DNA of 64,000 bases, from positions 16,035 through 80,034 of the forward strand of contig JAPTJF010000292.1 in assembly GCA_029339195.1 (NCBI GenBank), given 5' to 3'. Below, piece after piece: positions 11,379 to 22,941 of the stretch. The notes beneath the pieces were generated by a model that was given only the letters and a program-made list of their open reading frames with translations, did no database searches and was not told where the DNA came from. The stretch is from Micractinium sp. NFX-FRZ (Eukaryota; Chlorophyta; Trebouxiophyceae; Chlorellales; Chlorellaceae). Position 1 is the first letter of the stretch, and each line of letters begins with the position of its first letter. The position numbers and the translations under genes were made by a program.

Positions 11379-14300
11379 TGCCTCCCTGCTTCCGTGCCTG
11401 CTGCCTGCCTGCCTGCCTCCTGCCTGCCTGCCTGCCAGCCTGCCTGCCTGCCTCGCCAGCAAGCCCCAGCTTGGCCTTCCAGCCACACTGTGCCCACTCG
11501 TCTCCCTCTTGGCATGCAGGGGCGCCCTGCTGCCGGATCCCCGCCTGGATGCCATCCGTGCGGTGGTGCTGGCAGTGGCTGACGACGACGAGGAGGTGCC
11601 AGACGGTGGGTGCCGTTCTGCCTTCTCAGTTGGTGTATGCATGGCAGGGTGTGTGGGTGCACGGCTGGCAGTGTGAGAAGCGCTGGCGTTGGTGAGCTGG
11701 GTCCTGACGGATGGCTAGCTTGGGCTCTTGACTGGGTCGGTGGGTGCCTGGGGCATTCTGCACTTGCTCCCGCTGCGCTCGTCAGTTGGCACCCTGCTCC
11801 CGCACCATTCCTGCTGCCCTTGCCCAACATGTTGCTCACAACCAGACTGTGTGTGCCCATTCTTCGGTGTGTGTAGCCAAGTACACCACTCGGGTGCTGC
11901 TGTTTGATGAGGGGCTGGCCTCGGGACAGACCCAGCAGCAGCAGCAGCAGCAGCAGCCAGCGCTTTCAGCAGGCACAGCACAGCAGCAGGGACCTCACGT
12001 GGCCAGCACAGCACAGCAACAGCAGGCACCGCAGCAGCAGCAGGGACCACACGCAGCCCCGCTGGCGCCGCCACCCCCTGCTGGCCCGTACCACCCCGCT
12101 ACTGCCCTCAGCCCAGGCGGCCGCCCCTTGGTATTGGGAACAGCGCCTGCAGCAGCTTTGGGCCTGCCTGAAGGGCTGCCCGAACCCGAGATAGCGGCCC
12201 CCCCTCCGGCGGCAAGCACTGCGTTTGAAGCTCTGCTTGTGCCGGGCAGCCAGGAGGCGGCGCCCGGAGGGCACTCGCCGGCGGCGAGCTGGCGGCTTAC
12301 GCCCAGAGCGGCAGCGGGGCTGAGGAACCCCGCGGCTGCCGATGCACTTGGTGACGTGCAGGTATGTGTGGTGGTGGGCAGGGCACTGGCGGCAGCATTC
12401 TGCCCGGGTTCCGTCAGAAGCTGCCTTGGGGCGCAGCTAAGGGGGGTGGAAGAAGCATGCAGCTGCTGCAGCTCTCCTTCCTGCCCCTCTCGCACCAACC
12501 CCCGCATGTGCCCATCCACCCCACGTCCCCCCCCCCCACCCAGGTCGACCTGTATGCCAGCGAGGCGGCCCTGCTGGGCGCGCTGGGCGCTGCCGTGGCG
12601 GCCGCCGACCCCGACATCCTGCTGGGCTACGAGGTGCAGCGGGGCAGCCTGGGGTACGCGGCGGAGCGGGCCACGGCGCTGGGCCTGCCCTCCCTGCTGC
12701 GCGCGCTGTCGCGTCTGCCGCGGGTGAGTCGCTGAATGGGGGAGCAGGTGGGGGACAGCAGGTCCACTCGTGACCTCGAAAGGGCAGGGGTGCAGGCGGC
12801 AGGGTGGTGGCGTGCAGACCTGTAGAGGTGCACCGGGGGCCGCTGATGTGCCCCCAGCCAACCTGCACTTGCCCCTCATGCTGCTCACCCACAAGCCGCC
12901 CGTTGCCAGCCGGCCTGCACCTGCATGTGCAAGCGGCGGGAGGGCCTGGGGAAGGGGGGGCGAGGCGGTGCAGAGAGCCCCTTCTAACAAGGGTTTCCCG
13001 TGTTCTCCCCAACCACTCTCCTGCAGACCGCGGGGGAGAAGGAGGCGGTGGGGGGCGGCGGCACGGACAACCCCGCCGACGAGTTTGCCTGGCAGACCTC
13101 CAGCGGCCTGCACTGCTCGGGGCGCATCGTGCTCAACGTGTGGCGCCTCATGAGGAGCGGTGAGGGAGGTTGCAGGAAGGGTGCCAAGGAAGTTTGGGTG
13201 GGCACATGGCTGGCCGGCTGGGTGGGTGCGTGCTGGCCATGGGTGTGCTGTGGCCACAGCTGGCTCCAATGCGCCAGCACCTCTGCTCATCATTAAATCC
13301 CAACGTTGCCTTTACCTGCCCTCCCTGCACGCCTTCCCTACTCAACTCCAGCTCACCAGCTGCCCTGTTCAATTCCCCGCCTGCCTTCGCCATGTATCTT
13401 TGCCCTTCACACCCTGCAGAGCTCAAGCTGACCAGCTACAGCTTCGAGTCCTGCTGCGCCGCCGTGCTGCAGCTGCGCGTGCCGCACGTCCCCCAGGCGC
13501 AGCTGCACGCCTGGTTTGCGGGGGGGGCGGGGGCGGGGCGGTGGCGCTGCCTCGACTACTATGTGCGGCGGGCCCGCCTCAACTTGGCTCTGCTCGACCA
13601 GCTGGACCTGATTGGGCGGACGGGGGAGATGGCACGCACGTTTGGCATCGACTTCTTTTCGGGTGGGTGCTGGCTCCTCTGCATGGATGGCAGGGGCTGT
13701 GGGCAGGGCGCGGCGGCGTGGGGGCAAGGCGGTTGGGTTGGGGCTGGGGCACAGGCTGTGTGGGTTTAGGTGTGGGTTTAGGTGTGTGTGAGGGCTGTGC
13801 TGGGCGAGGCGGGCCTGGATGGGAGCATGGGAGAATCGGACCGCACCCTTGTCGCCGACACCCCCCTCGGGTCCGAGTTGGTTGGGCGCCTGCACCTCTG
13901 CCCCCCCTCCCTTTGCCTTTCCTATATTGCCGCACGTGGACCTGCCCCCCTCCTTGGTTTCTCGCCTGCCATTCTTGCTGTCCTGTCTCCCGACCTACCC
14001 AGCTCCCCCCCCCCCCCCCTTCATGGGCAGTCCTGTCCCGTGGCAGCCAGTACCGAGTGGAGTCGATGATGGCCCGCCTGGCCCACACCCAGAACTACCT
14101 GCTGATGCACCCGGGGAGGGAGCAGGTGGCGCGGCAGCCCGCCATGGAGGCCCTCCCGCTGGTCATGGAGCCGCGCAGCAGGCTGTACACCGACCCGCTC
14201 GTGGTGCTGGACTTCCAGGTGTGATGGGTGGGTGTGGGTGGGCGTATGGGTGCGGGTGTGCTAGAACTTCTGGGTGCGTAGAGCCCCGTGCAGCAGGCTG

Positions 14301-15990
14301 TGCACCTGTGGACGTCCAGGTATGGTGGCAGCACACCTGTTGGTTTCTCGGGAGTTTTTAGCGAGCGCAGTGTCAGTCCCCACAGTCCTCTACACCCTTC
14401 ATGAACCCCTCACCCGTCTTCTCCTGCCAACGCAACACCTCGCCTGCCCCACAATGCAACATCGTGCAGTCCCTCTACCCCTCGATGATCATCGCTTACA
14501 ATCTGTGCTTCTCCACCTGCCTGGGCCGCCCCGCCCACGCGGCCGCTGCCGCCGGCAGCGCCGTCGCCACCGGCGCGCCACCCGGCGCGCTGCCCCGCCT
14601 GGGCTGCTCCGAGTTTGGCCTGCCCAGCGGCACGCTGGCGGGGGCGCTGGCTCCAGAGCGGGTCGTGGTGGCGCCCAACGGTGTTGCATTTGCGCCCAAG
14701 GAGGCGCGACCGGGGGTGCTGCCCCGGCTGCTGCAGGAGATCCTGAACACGCGCATCATGGTGGGCTGCTGGCGGTGGAGAGTGCTGGGTTGCTGGATTC
14801 TCAACTGGTCGAATGGGTGGCTGGGCGGACGGCTGGGCAAGCTGTGCACTGTCAATGGTCCTGCAAGCTGTCTCAACTGCCGCCCAGGGCACTCTTGCCA
14901 GAAGACGTCCGAACTGCTGCCCAGGGCATGCCAGGTTTCTGGCACCTCCTCTTGACACCCCACATACTCCACTCATGCATCCGCAGGTCAAGCAAGCCAT
15001 GAAGCGATCCCCCAAGAGCGCCAAGGTGCTGCTGCGCTGCCTGAACGCGCGGCAGTTTGGGCTGAAGCTCATCGCAAACGTGACATACGGATACACAGCG
15101 GCAGGCTTCTCAGGTGGGCCAGGGGCGGCGGGGCGTGGGATGCTGTGGGATACTGGGGGGAGGTGAGCGGTGCAAGTGGTGCGGCTGCCAGTGCCCGCTG
15201 CGGGCACTTTGCTGTGCAGCTGACTGGGGTGTTTCTCGCAGGCAGGCAGACAGGGAGGCAGAAAGGCAGGCAGGCAGGCAAGGCCTGCCTCCCCCATTCC
15301 TGCCGGAGCCCAAGGCTACCCTTTTCCAGCTCAGTTCAGCCCTCCTCCCTGCCGTGCCTGCTGCGCCCTCCATGCGGGTAGCTTGCCCGTGGCTGCTGGT
15401 TGACGCAGTTGTGCAGCTTGACTGCCTGCCTGCCTGCCCTGCCTGCCTGCCCTGCCTGCCTGCCTCCCTGGAAAACTCCTTGCAACCTGCCAGCACCGCT
15501 GCTGGCTTCCCTGACTAAAGGTTTTAATGCTCGCTTGAATTGACCCGTGCAGGCCGCATGCCCATGGCTGAGCTGGCAGACGCGATTGTGCAGTCGGGGC
15601 GGGAGACCCTGGAGAGCGCCATCCGCATGGTGAACGAGCATGCGGGCTGGAAGGCGCAGGTGGTGTACGGAGACACAGGTGCGGATGGGGTGGTCATGCC
15701 CTGTGCATGCTGTGAGTGACGCCGTGTATGTGGGCTGCGCTGAGCATGCTGTGGGTGGCGGCATGTGCGCTTGGGCATAGTATGTCACAGTTGGGTTGGA
15801 AGTGCTGCAGGCGTGTGTGCTTGCGAGATGGGGTTGGTTGAGACGTGCACCACAGTGTTCGCCTTACACCCCTGCCCTCCCCCGCCCGCCCCCCAGCTCG
15901 CGCTCTTACCCAACCCCCACCCACCTTGCTCCTGTCAACGCGTGCCCCCTCCAANNNNNNNNNNGCACCCCAGTGTTCGCCTTACACCCC

Positions 15991-16026
<36 letters not shown>

Positions 16027-19000
16027 ATCCTTTCTTCTCCACTGTGCCTGCCGCAGACAGCCTGTTTGTGCTGCTGCCGGGGCGGTCCCGAGAGGACGCC
16101 TTCCGCATTGGGGCGGAGATTGCGTCGGCGGTGACCGCAGCCAACCCGCCGCCGGTGACGCTGAAAATGGAGAAGGTGGGAGGTTTTTTTCGCATTGCGT
16201 TGTGGGGTGCGGCAGGAGAGGGGTGAGGCGCGGTGGCGGCCAGGTGGGGCGGATGTGGGAGTGCGTTCGCGGCCGCAGGCCCTAGTGTTGCATCACAACA
16301 CAGGAGCGGGTGGATGGGGCGCCAGTGGGTGGGGCGGTGGAGTGGGGGTGCAGTGCAGTGTGTGATGATGTGGGACAGTGTGGGGTGACTGCAGGGCGCG
16401 CTCCTATGCATCGTGCTGCGAATGCCACTGGGCACCTACCTGCCCTCCCCCGCCCGCCTCCCAGCTCGCGCTCTTACCCAACCCCCACCCACCTTGCTCC
16501 TGTCAACGCGTGCCCCCTCCAATGTGCCTCCCCATCTCCCCCAGGTCTACTCCTCCTGCGTGCTCCTCAGCAAGAAGCGGTATGTGGGCTTCTCTTACGA
16601 GTCGCCGTCACAGGTGGGTGGGGCTTGGAAAGGCTTGTGACGGGACGTGTGCGCGTCGTGTGTGTGCATTGGCGCTCTCGAAAACTGGCTGCGTCTGTGC
16701 CGTCGGCCCCGCCCCTCCCCGCCCCGCCTCACCTCAACCCGCAATCACCCTCAGGTCACCGTGGTATCAGCTGCCAAGGGCATCAAGACAATGCGCCATG
16801 TGCTGTCTATTGTTCAACAACCAATCAGTATTGCCTTTATGCGCCCTACGCTTCCTACTGCTCAACGACCGATCAGTTGCCTCAATGCGCCCTACGCTTC
16901 CTACTGCTCAACTCCAAATACACGCCCGCCCCCCTCCAGTGTTTGAAGCCAGGGGCATAGACTCTGGCATTGACAAGCCTGCCGCAGCAGACTCATGCTG
17001 GTCTCCGGTGGCAGCAGCTAGCAATTTCAGCGGGGCAGTTAGCCTAAATGGCAGGGCCCTGTGCATCTTGACACCGGGATGGCGGCAGCGGCACGTGGTG
17101 CCCGCCGCCGCCCACCCACCACGGACTCCAAAGCAGCGCTGAGCCTTCAGCGCCGCACTCCTCTTTGTCAATTGCTTCTTTTTGACCGATAATGGCAGTA
17201 GCCGGTGTGCCGCAAACGTGTGCACGCGAAACTGGCTTGCACCAGGTGCAATTCGCACCCGGCTTTCAGCTGCCCGATGGGGCCATGGCCTGCCGTCAGC
17301 ATGTTTGCACTGCATATTAGCGTCGTCTGGAAGCGGAAACCAGCCCGCCGGCGCACACTCTGTGATCCCACATTCCCCATCGTGTTCGCTCCGCGCGCCC
17401 GGCGCCAACTGCGCCGCTAAAAGAACGTGTTTTGGTGCTATGGTGGGCGAGGAGGGGGAGATCCGGCGAGAAATAACGAAACAAAGCCACAGAACCGCCA
17501 GATGCAGCTCACAAGCCAAGGAATGGCCACATGTTGGTCACAGTACTGTCTTTCTACCCTGAGGCAGTGTTCCCCTCAGTCCTAACCTCCTGCTACTGAT
17601 GTTTATGCATCGCACCACGCATGCATAAATGTGTTGCTTGCAGGCCACCCCCGTGTTTGACGCCAAGGGCATCGAGACGGTGCGCCGCGACGGCTGCCCC
17701 GCGGTGGCCAAGATGCAGGAGGCCGTGCTGCGCCTGCTGTTCACCAGCAAGGACCTGAGCGCGGTCAAGGAGTACTGCTGCCGGCAGTTTGGCAAGATCC
17801 TGGCGGGGCGCGTGTCGGTGGCGGACTTTGTGTTTGCAAAGGAGGTGTGTGGGGGGTGGAGGGTGTGGGGGTGGAGGGAAGTCAATTTGAGCGCAGCAGG
17901 CAGGTGCAGCCCTGCCCACCTGCGCTTGCTTTGCAGGCGCGACGCCGGCCTGACGCGGTTCCTCCCTCCCTGCTCTGCCCTCGCCCACCTGCCCTCCCAA
18001 CCCACCCCTCTTTCCCCCACCCCCACCCAACGCAGGTGCGGCTGGGCACATACTCGGCCAAGGCGGCCCACATCCCGCCCGCCGCGCTGGTGGCCACACG
18101 TGCAATGACCGCAGACCCCAGGCACGCCAGGGAACGACTCGCCTGTTCGTTTCCTTGACACTTGCTGGGATCTGGGATGGGCAGGAGGCCGGCAGCCAGC
18201 CAGCCAGCGATCCATCCAGCCAGCCAAGCCCTGCTGCGCCTGACCGCCCACCTGCCCGGTTGCCCGCCTGGCTGTTTCAAACTGCCTATGCTCCTCCCAC
18301 CCCTACGCGCTCCCTTCCCTCTCTCCCTTGCCTCACCACCCGCGCCTCCCCCTCCCCTTTCCGGCTGCAGGGCGGAGCCCCGGTTCGGGGAGCGGGTGCC
18401 GTACGTGGTGGTGTATGGCGAGCCGGGGGCCCGACTTTACGACATGGTTGTGCCGCCGCGTGCGCTGGTGGAGAGCCGGGGGCAGCTGCGCTTGGTGAGC
18501 ACACGGCGGCTGGGGTGGCAGGGTGGGCTGTGTTGCATGCCGTGCCTTGGCTGCGTGCAGCATTGCGCCCACTAGTGCTGTGCACGCTTGCGTGCCGTGC
18601 TCGGCTGCTGCACCACCGTCTGCTGGTGCCGCTGCCCATGCTGAGCCTCGTCGTCTCCCCCCGAGTGCCGTGCTTGCAACCGCCCTGCAACGCTGCCCCT
18701 GCACTCCCATCACCGCCTGCTCCCCCCGTCCCATCACCTGCATGCGCACCCCCACAGCACAGCACAGCACAGCACAGCACAGCGCAGCTTCCACCGCATC
18801 GCCACCGCAACCGCCATGCCTTGCACACTCTCGCACCTCGTTGCCCCCTCCCTCGGGAGGCCCCACCCCACCAACCCTCCCTCCCTCCCCTCCCCTCCCC
18901 TCCCCTCCCCTCCCACCACACAATGTTGCAGCACGGCCTGTACTACATCACCAAGGCCATCATCCCCGCCCTGGACCGGGTGCTCTCCCTCATGGGGGCA

Positions 19001-20224
19001 GACATCAAGGTGGGCCTGCGGGCGGGCTGGTGGGGCTCTGGGCAGCCTGGATGGGCCTGGTAGTGGCTGGGGGAGGGAGGCGGCCCAGGCAGCTAGGGGG
19101 GTGAGCCCCAGCATGTGGTGTGCAGGGGGCAGGCCGGCAGCTTGGCCACACAAAGGCATTGCAGACAGGTAGACCCGCTGGCGCCGATGCTGCCTGATGC
19201 CTGCCGCATGTCGCCTGCGCTCCCCGACGCCGCCTCCTCCCCCCTGCCCGCCGCGCCTGCAGGCCTGGTTTGCGGAGATGCCTCGGCCCAGCCGCATGCT
19301 GCCGCAGAAGCGCCCGCTGACCTCGCTGCCGCTGCTGGCTGCCAGCAACGCCGCCGCCGCCGCCGCTGCGGGGTGGCACGGCGGGCAGCGCGGCCCCCGC
19401 CTGCCGGGCGCCAAGGCGGCCACCATCGACAGGTGCGGCCCCGGGCTGGGCTGGGGGCGTGCTAAACTTGTGTCCGCCTGTGCAGGGCAGCTTGCTGCGT
19501 GCTGTTCTGTGCCACCCCGTCTCCGTTGCTCCGCCCTCTCCCATCCCAGGCAAAGGTATTCACGGCACAGCCTTCCAAGTTCCTTGACAAATACTGTCCT
19601 TGTACCTGAACAACATGAAGTGTTTTATCGCCCCCTCGCTCTCTCGCTCCGCAGGTACTACCTCTCCCGCCACTGCGCCGTGTGTGATGAGCTCACCCAC
19701 GCCACCAAGCCGCTCTGCGACCGCTGCGCCGCGCAGCCGCAGCTGGCGGCGGCAGTACTGGCGGCGCGCTGGGGCCGGCTGGAGCAGCAGCATGCGCAGG
19801 TGGTGCGCCTGTGCGCGCACTGCGGCGGCGGCGGGGGCCGTGCCGCGGCCGAAGGTGAGAGGGGGTTAGGCGAGGAGCTGGGCAGTGGGATGTTTGAAGT
19901 GGTGCAGGGCCTCAGGCCTGCCTTACACACGCTTTTTGCTGCCACCCCTGCGGCCCGCCTTCTCTCCTGCTAGCTGCTCCGCTCTTTGAGTCTCCTCCTT
20001 CCTTCCCACTGTTGCCAGCATGCCCCCACCCCTGCTGACCGCTCCCCTCCTTGGCTCATTCTCGCCACCTTGACCTCACCCTCCCTTCAGGTGGCATCGT
20101 GTGCGACTCCCTGGACTGCGGCCTCTACTACGAGCGGCGCAAGCTGGCGGCTGAGCTGGCGGCGGTTGCGGCCATGGCAGAGGCGGGGCTGAGCCAGCTG
20201 GAGGAGGAGCTGGGGCGCAGCTGA
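985..20224 (+). CDS. REV3: DNA polymerase zeta catalytic subunit REV3
   Basis: B-family polymerase that extends from mismatches and lesions in translesion synthesis, nuclear, normally partnered with REV7. Seen in sequence: the N-terminal REV3 block (RIVSLEHYMAAPLPG, VPVVRIYGATPAGQK, FYGYHA, SHIPYLLQLKIDYNLAGM); a long Q/P/A-rich disordered middle; the AGREFR block near 9428; an exonuclease-like region (LSLEVHAES, DPDILLGYE); motif A, SLYPSMIIAYNLCFSTCLG, at about 14470; LLRCLNARQFGLKLIANVTYGY; YGDTDS split over two exons (15678 and 16057); VFDAKGIETVRRDGCPAV at 17650; and C-terminal Cys clusters CAVCDE...CDRC and CAHC...CDSLDC. My splice model has 31 exons with bounds including 985-1278, 5896-8559, 9606-11285, 14031-14218, 14470-14760, 14987-15113, 15553-15678, 16057-16175, 16545-16613, 17644-17844 and 20091-20224. 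The modelled exons total about 3,570 codons in frame. The start at 985 is the first ATG of this frame; an internal ATG nearer the conserved RIVSLEHYM is possible. An N gap lies in one intron. Confidence 0.93.
1785..1814 (+). repeat. CAG microsatellite encoding Q10 in REV3
   Basis: Ten consecutive CAG codons in an exon near the REV3 N-terminus. The same gene has further CAG runs around 5449-5485, 6602-6632, 8165-8192, 8271-8292, 10707-10736 and 11934-11958, all in the variable middle region. Confidence 0.9.
6100..6135 (+). repeat. CAG microsatellite encoding Q12 in REV3
   Basis: Twelve pure CAG codons in the largest REV3 exon (5896-8559), the longest glutamine run in this gene. The surrounding exon is almost entirely Q, A, G, P and S, as expected of a disordered linker. 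Confidence 0.9.
11327..11455. repeat. (TGCC)n repeat in a REV3 intron
   Basis: Tetranucleotide array of TGCC/CCTG units with a few interruptions in the intron 11286-11519. A longer unit, beginning CTCCCTGC and followed by TCCGTGCCTGC, occurs twice about 75 bp apart. A similar tract lies at about 15420-15470, and a reverse-orientation CAGG tract at about 15238-15282, in another REV3 intron. Confidence 0.85.
14261..14325 (+). repeat. Decayed copies of the preceding exon end in a REV3 intron
   Basis: The exon ends CAGCAGGCTGTACACC...GTGGTGCTGGACTTCCAG at 14218. In the following intron, 14288-14325 reads GCAGCAGGCTGTGCACC then TGTGGACGTCCAG followed by a GTATGG that still looks like a donor. A second partial copy, TGCTAGAACTTCTGGGTGCG, starts at 14261. 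Confidence 0.8.
15846..16026. other. Assembly gap with duplicated flanks and a poly-C tract
   Basis: Ten Ns at 15955-15964 lie in the intron that splits the YGDTDS motif. The 36 bases from 15846 (GCACCACAGTGTTCGCCTTA...) recur right after the gap from 15965. The roughly 80 bases just before the gap are nearly identical to 16441-16521 in the next intron. A run of 35 C follows at 15992-16026. This looks like a mis-resolved contig join and not a true insertion. Confidence 0.85.
16755..16976 (+). repeat. Two decayed copies of the next exon start in a REV3 intron
   Basis: The exon starting at 17644 begins GCCACCCCCGTGTTTGACGC and continues AAGGGCATCGAGACGGTGCG. In the preceding intron (16614-17643), 16755-16797 aligns to it without gaps, including AAGGGCATCAAGACAATGCG after a CAG. 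A second copy at 16940-16976 reads TGTTTGAAGCCAGGGGCATAG. Between them a unit containing GCGCCCTACGCTTCCTACTG is repeated twice about 48 bp apart. Confidence 0.85.
18753..18914. repeat. AGCAC and CTCCC pentamer arrays in a REV3 intron
   Basis: A run of AGCAC pentamers at about 18753-18790 and a run of CTCCC pentamers at about 18875-18914 lie in the intron before the exon at 18932. The second probably doubles as an extended polypyrimidine tract. Confidence 0.8.
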
Positions 20225-20721
20225 AGTGGGTAATACTGTCGACCGGTATCGTTGCCTCTTGAGCGGCCGCCTGCCTGTTTGCTGCCTGCCTCGAACACAG
20301 ATCGGCCTCCTGCCACTTCAGCTTGCCTGCCTGCGCCCTTTCCGTTGCCAGCCCTTTTCAATGGCCAAGCTGACATCACTTGCACGGCCTCCCTCACTCC
20401 CTTCTGCCTGTTCGTCTCTCCAGCTGTTTCTCCCTCTCTTTTAGGCCTCCATTTCATTCACGCTTTCACCCTCTCACTTCACCACTCTGCCACTCATCAA
20501 GAACTTGCCACGCATCAATTACATCCACACCCCACTCACCCTCAACCATACTCAGTGTCATTTGACACGCACCGACCAAACCCGGAGCCCATCTGGCACA
20601 CATCCGTAGTCATGAGCTTAAGGGCGGCATCGTCTGGTCATAGAATGTGCAAGACACGTATAAGGTCTGCAGTGACACGTTGAAGCACCAGCTTCAGAAG
20701 CAGTGGCAGCAGCAGACGCTC
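20225..20721. other. Convergent intergenic region, no gene seen
   Basis: Lies between the REV3 stop and the stop of the MYND-finger gene on the other strand. It should hold both 3' UTRs. No open frame with protein character and no RNA gene was recognised. Confidence 0.6.
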
Positions 20722-22941
20722 TCAGCCCTGGCTCTGCGCCTGCGCCTGGCGGCACTGTGCCTTATGCTGCGGCCATGCGCGGCGCTGGCACTCTATGCTG
20801 CACGGAGCAAAGGGGCAGAAGAGGCGTAGGGACGTGAGGCACCTCACGTCAGCCATTCCACACAGCCACCTGCTTACTGGGCCCCCACAGAATTCACTTG
20901 TGATTACTTGTTCATCTTCCCACCTGCAGTACCACGCGCTCTGACAGGCGCTGCAGCGCCGCAGCCCTGCTGCTGCCTGCCCGCAGCCATCACAGCGTGG
21001 GCCTGGCGCGCCTGCCAGCTCAAACTCCGCACTTTGTGCAATTTGCGCTGCATGGCGGCGCACCAGGGAGAGGTCGGAATGCGCAGGGCATGAGTGGCGT
21101 GGGTTGCCAAGCGTGAGCAGACAAGCATAGGAAGTGCCCCGCTGCACCAAGTTGCAGACGTAGCGGCATTCACCGGCACCGCCGGGCAAGGGCTTCGACA
21201 TCGGCATGCGCAGGGTACCGTTTGAGCCCTTGGAGAGGTTGTGCACCCCACAGGCATGGCCGCACCTGAAACCCGTCCTTCCAGCGTGCCCAGTCGCGCT
21301 TCAAACTCGGATGGGTGCTGACTGGTGCTGTTGATCACTGCTCCCAAAGCCTCCAGGACCTGGGCGGTGCTCTCAATTTTGTCTTGCTGCAGTGGGGTTA
21401 CATGCAGGCAGCACACACGCCCCATGTTTTTTACGTCAACGCGTGTTGCCTCTATCTTGTCGTGCCTTGCTGCAGCGGGGCCGCTGGGTTAGGGCTCAGG
21501 TGCGGCATCTTCATCGCAAGTTTCGTTAGGGATAAGAAGATGTAAAGCAAACAAAAGCAAGCAAGCGGTGCTCACAAGCAACAGAGCACGACGGGCAGGG
21601 AGGCAGCGAGCGCGTAACTGTGCAGGTCTGGCAGGACATGACGCTGGGAGGGCTGGAAGCTGACCTGCTGCTAACCTCACACCTGGTGTCCTCTGGACCC
21701 AGTACGTCCCGCCTTCCACCTGTACCGCCGTCCTCGCTACACCCTCCTCCCCGCAATGCCTTCCCACGTCCCCATTATCTCATCTTGCCCCTTCACCCTC
21801 ACCTTGGACAGCCACGCCTCGGGCATAATGCCCGCGCACTTGGCCCGAGCAGCCAGCGCCTCCTGCAGCAGCTGCCGAGCCTGCAAGGGCGCAGCAGCAG
21901 GAGCAGCACCAGCAGCAGCAGGGGGTTCAGCAAGCCGTCGCTTAGGCTGGTGTGGGTGCCTGGCGTCATCCCAGCATTCAGCTCACTGCACATCGGTTGC
22001 CGGCCAAGCCAACGATTGAAGAGCAGGCACCAGCAGAGGAGCCACTGACCTCTTGCACTCGCTGAGCAGTGTCTGGGTGCCATGCATCCAGCTGGCAAAA
22101 GAGCACTCCCAGCTTCTGCTGCACACTGTTTGCCAGCCAGAGCTGACAGCCCTGCGCTGCGCGGCCGCGACTGCTCGCCCCGCCAGGCGCTCCGCCTCAG
22201 AGAGGCGTTTCGCCCAGACTGCCACCTCAGCAGCTGCGCACAGCCCTGCTGGGTTGTCTGGCTGCAGGCTGACCAGGTCCCGGGCGGCAGCCTCTGCACG
22301 CGGCAGCAGCGACAGCCCCTGCTGCCCCAGCCGCTGCAGCTGTGGCGGCCGTGTCGCCATGCCGGCCGCGGCCGCCGCCTGCTGCATTTTGGGCGCCAGG
22401 TGCTGCTGGTACAAGCACTTGTTGAGGAAGAAGGCTTCCGTGAGGCGTGCTGTGAACAGCAGCTGCTCGGCGGTGAGTGCTTGCAGCGCATGAGCCGCAG
22501 CCAGCTGCGCCAGCTGCGTGCTGCACTCGCCCCGCGCCTGCGGTGTCTGCAGCAGCCGAGCCAAGGCCCCGAAGTAGGGCTCCAGCACCTCCCAGCCGTG
22601 CAGAGGGTCTTCCCCGTAGAACTGGCCACCCGCTAGCGAGCCAGCCGCAAACAGGTGAAGTGCCTGAGCCGCCACCCCGCTGCCCGACGCCCCGCTGCCC
22701 GCCCAGCGCGCCGACAGCTCGGAGGCAGGCAGGTGCCAGCCAAATGCCCTGCAGCTGGCCCGGCACCATCCGTGGGCAGCGGCAGCAGCTGGCAGATGCC
22801 GTCCAGCAGCTGCACGCTCTCCACAAACGCCTCGACCTCGGGCGGTGCCAGGCCAGGGCCGGCAGCCTCCAGGGCTCTGGTCGCGCGGCGAACCCTGCGC
22901 CGAAAGAACTCTGAGCCGGGTTTGATGATCGTCGTTGCCAT
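20722..22941 (-). CDS. MYND-type zinc-finger protein, probable frameshift
   Basis: Starts at an ATG at 22941 (MATTIIKPGSEFFRRRVRRA). The N-terminal part is helical with a TPR-like stretch (LQPDNPAGLCAAAEVAVWAK near 22250) and LYQQHLAPKMQQ upstream of it. Likely exons: first exon to 22051, then 21880-21803, further small exons including one around 21395-21266 (QDKIESTAQVLEALGAVI), then one ending after the WYC of the finger near 20929, and a last exon to 20722. The C-terminus is a MYND finger, CDGCGQ...LRRCSAC...YCSIECQRRAWPQHKAQC, reassembled only by splicing across a GT-AG intron; this family usually mediates protein contacts. Within the first exon the reading frame must change near 22725-22740, in a CCTGCCTGCC stretch. 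That implies one missing base or two extra, or a real lesion. The overall function and the middle exons are uncertain. Confidence 0.6.

Noticed and set aside
11327..11455. Leucine/cysteine/proline-rich open frames over the TGCC array
   Set aside because: All are products of the tetranucleotide repeat inside a REV3 intron.
16980..17640. A transposable element inside the long REV3 intron
   Set aside because: The composition differs from the neighbours, but no terminal repeats, target-site duplication or transposase/reverse-transcriptase coding were seen.
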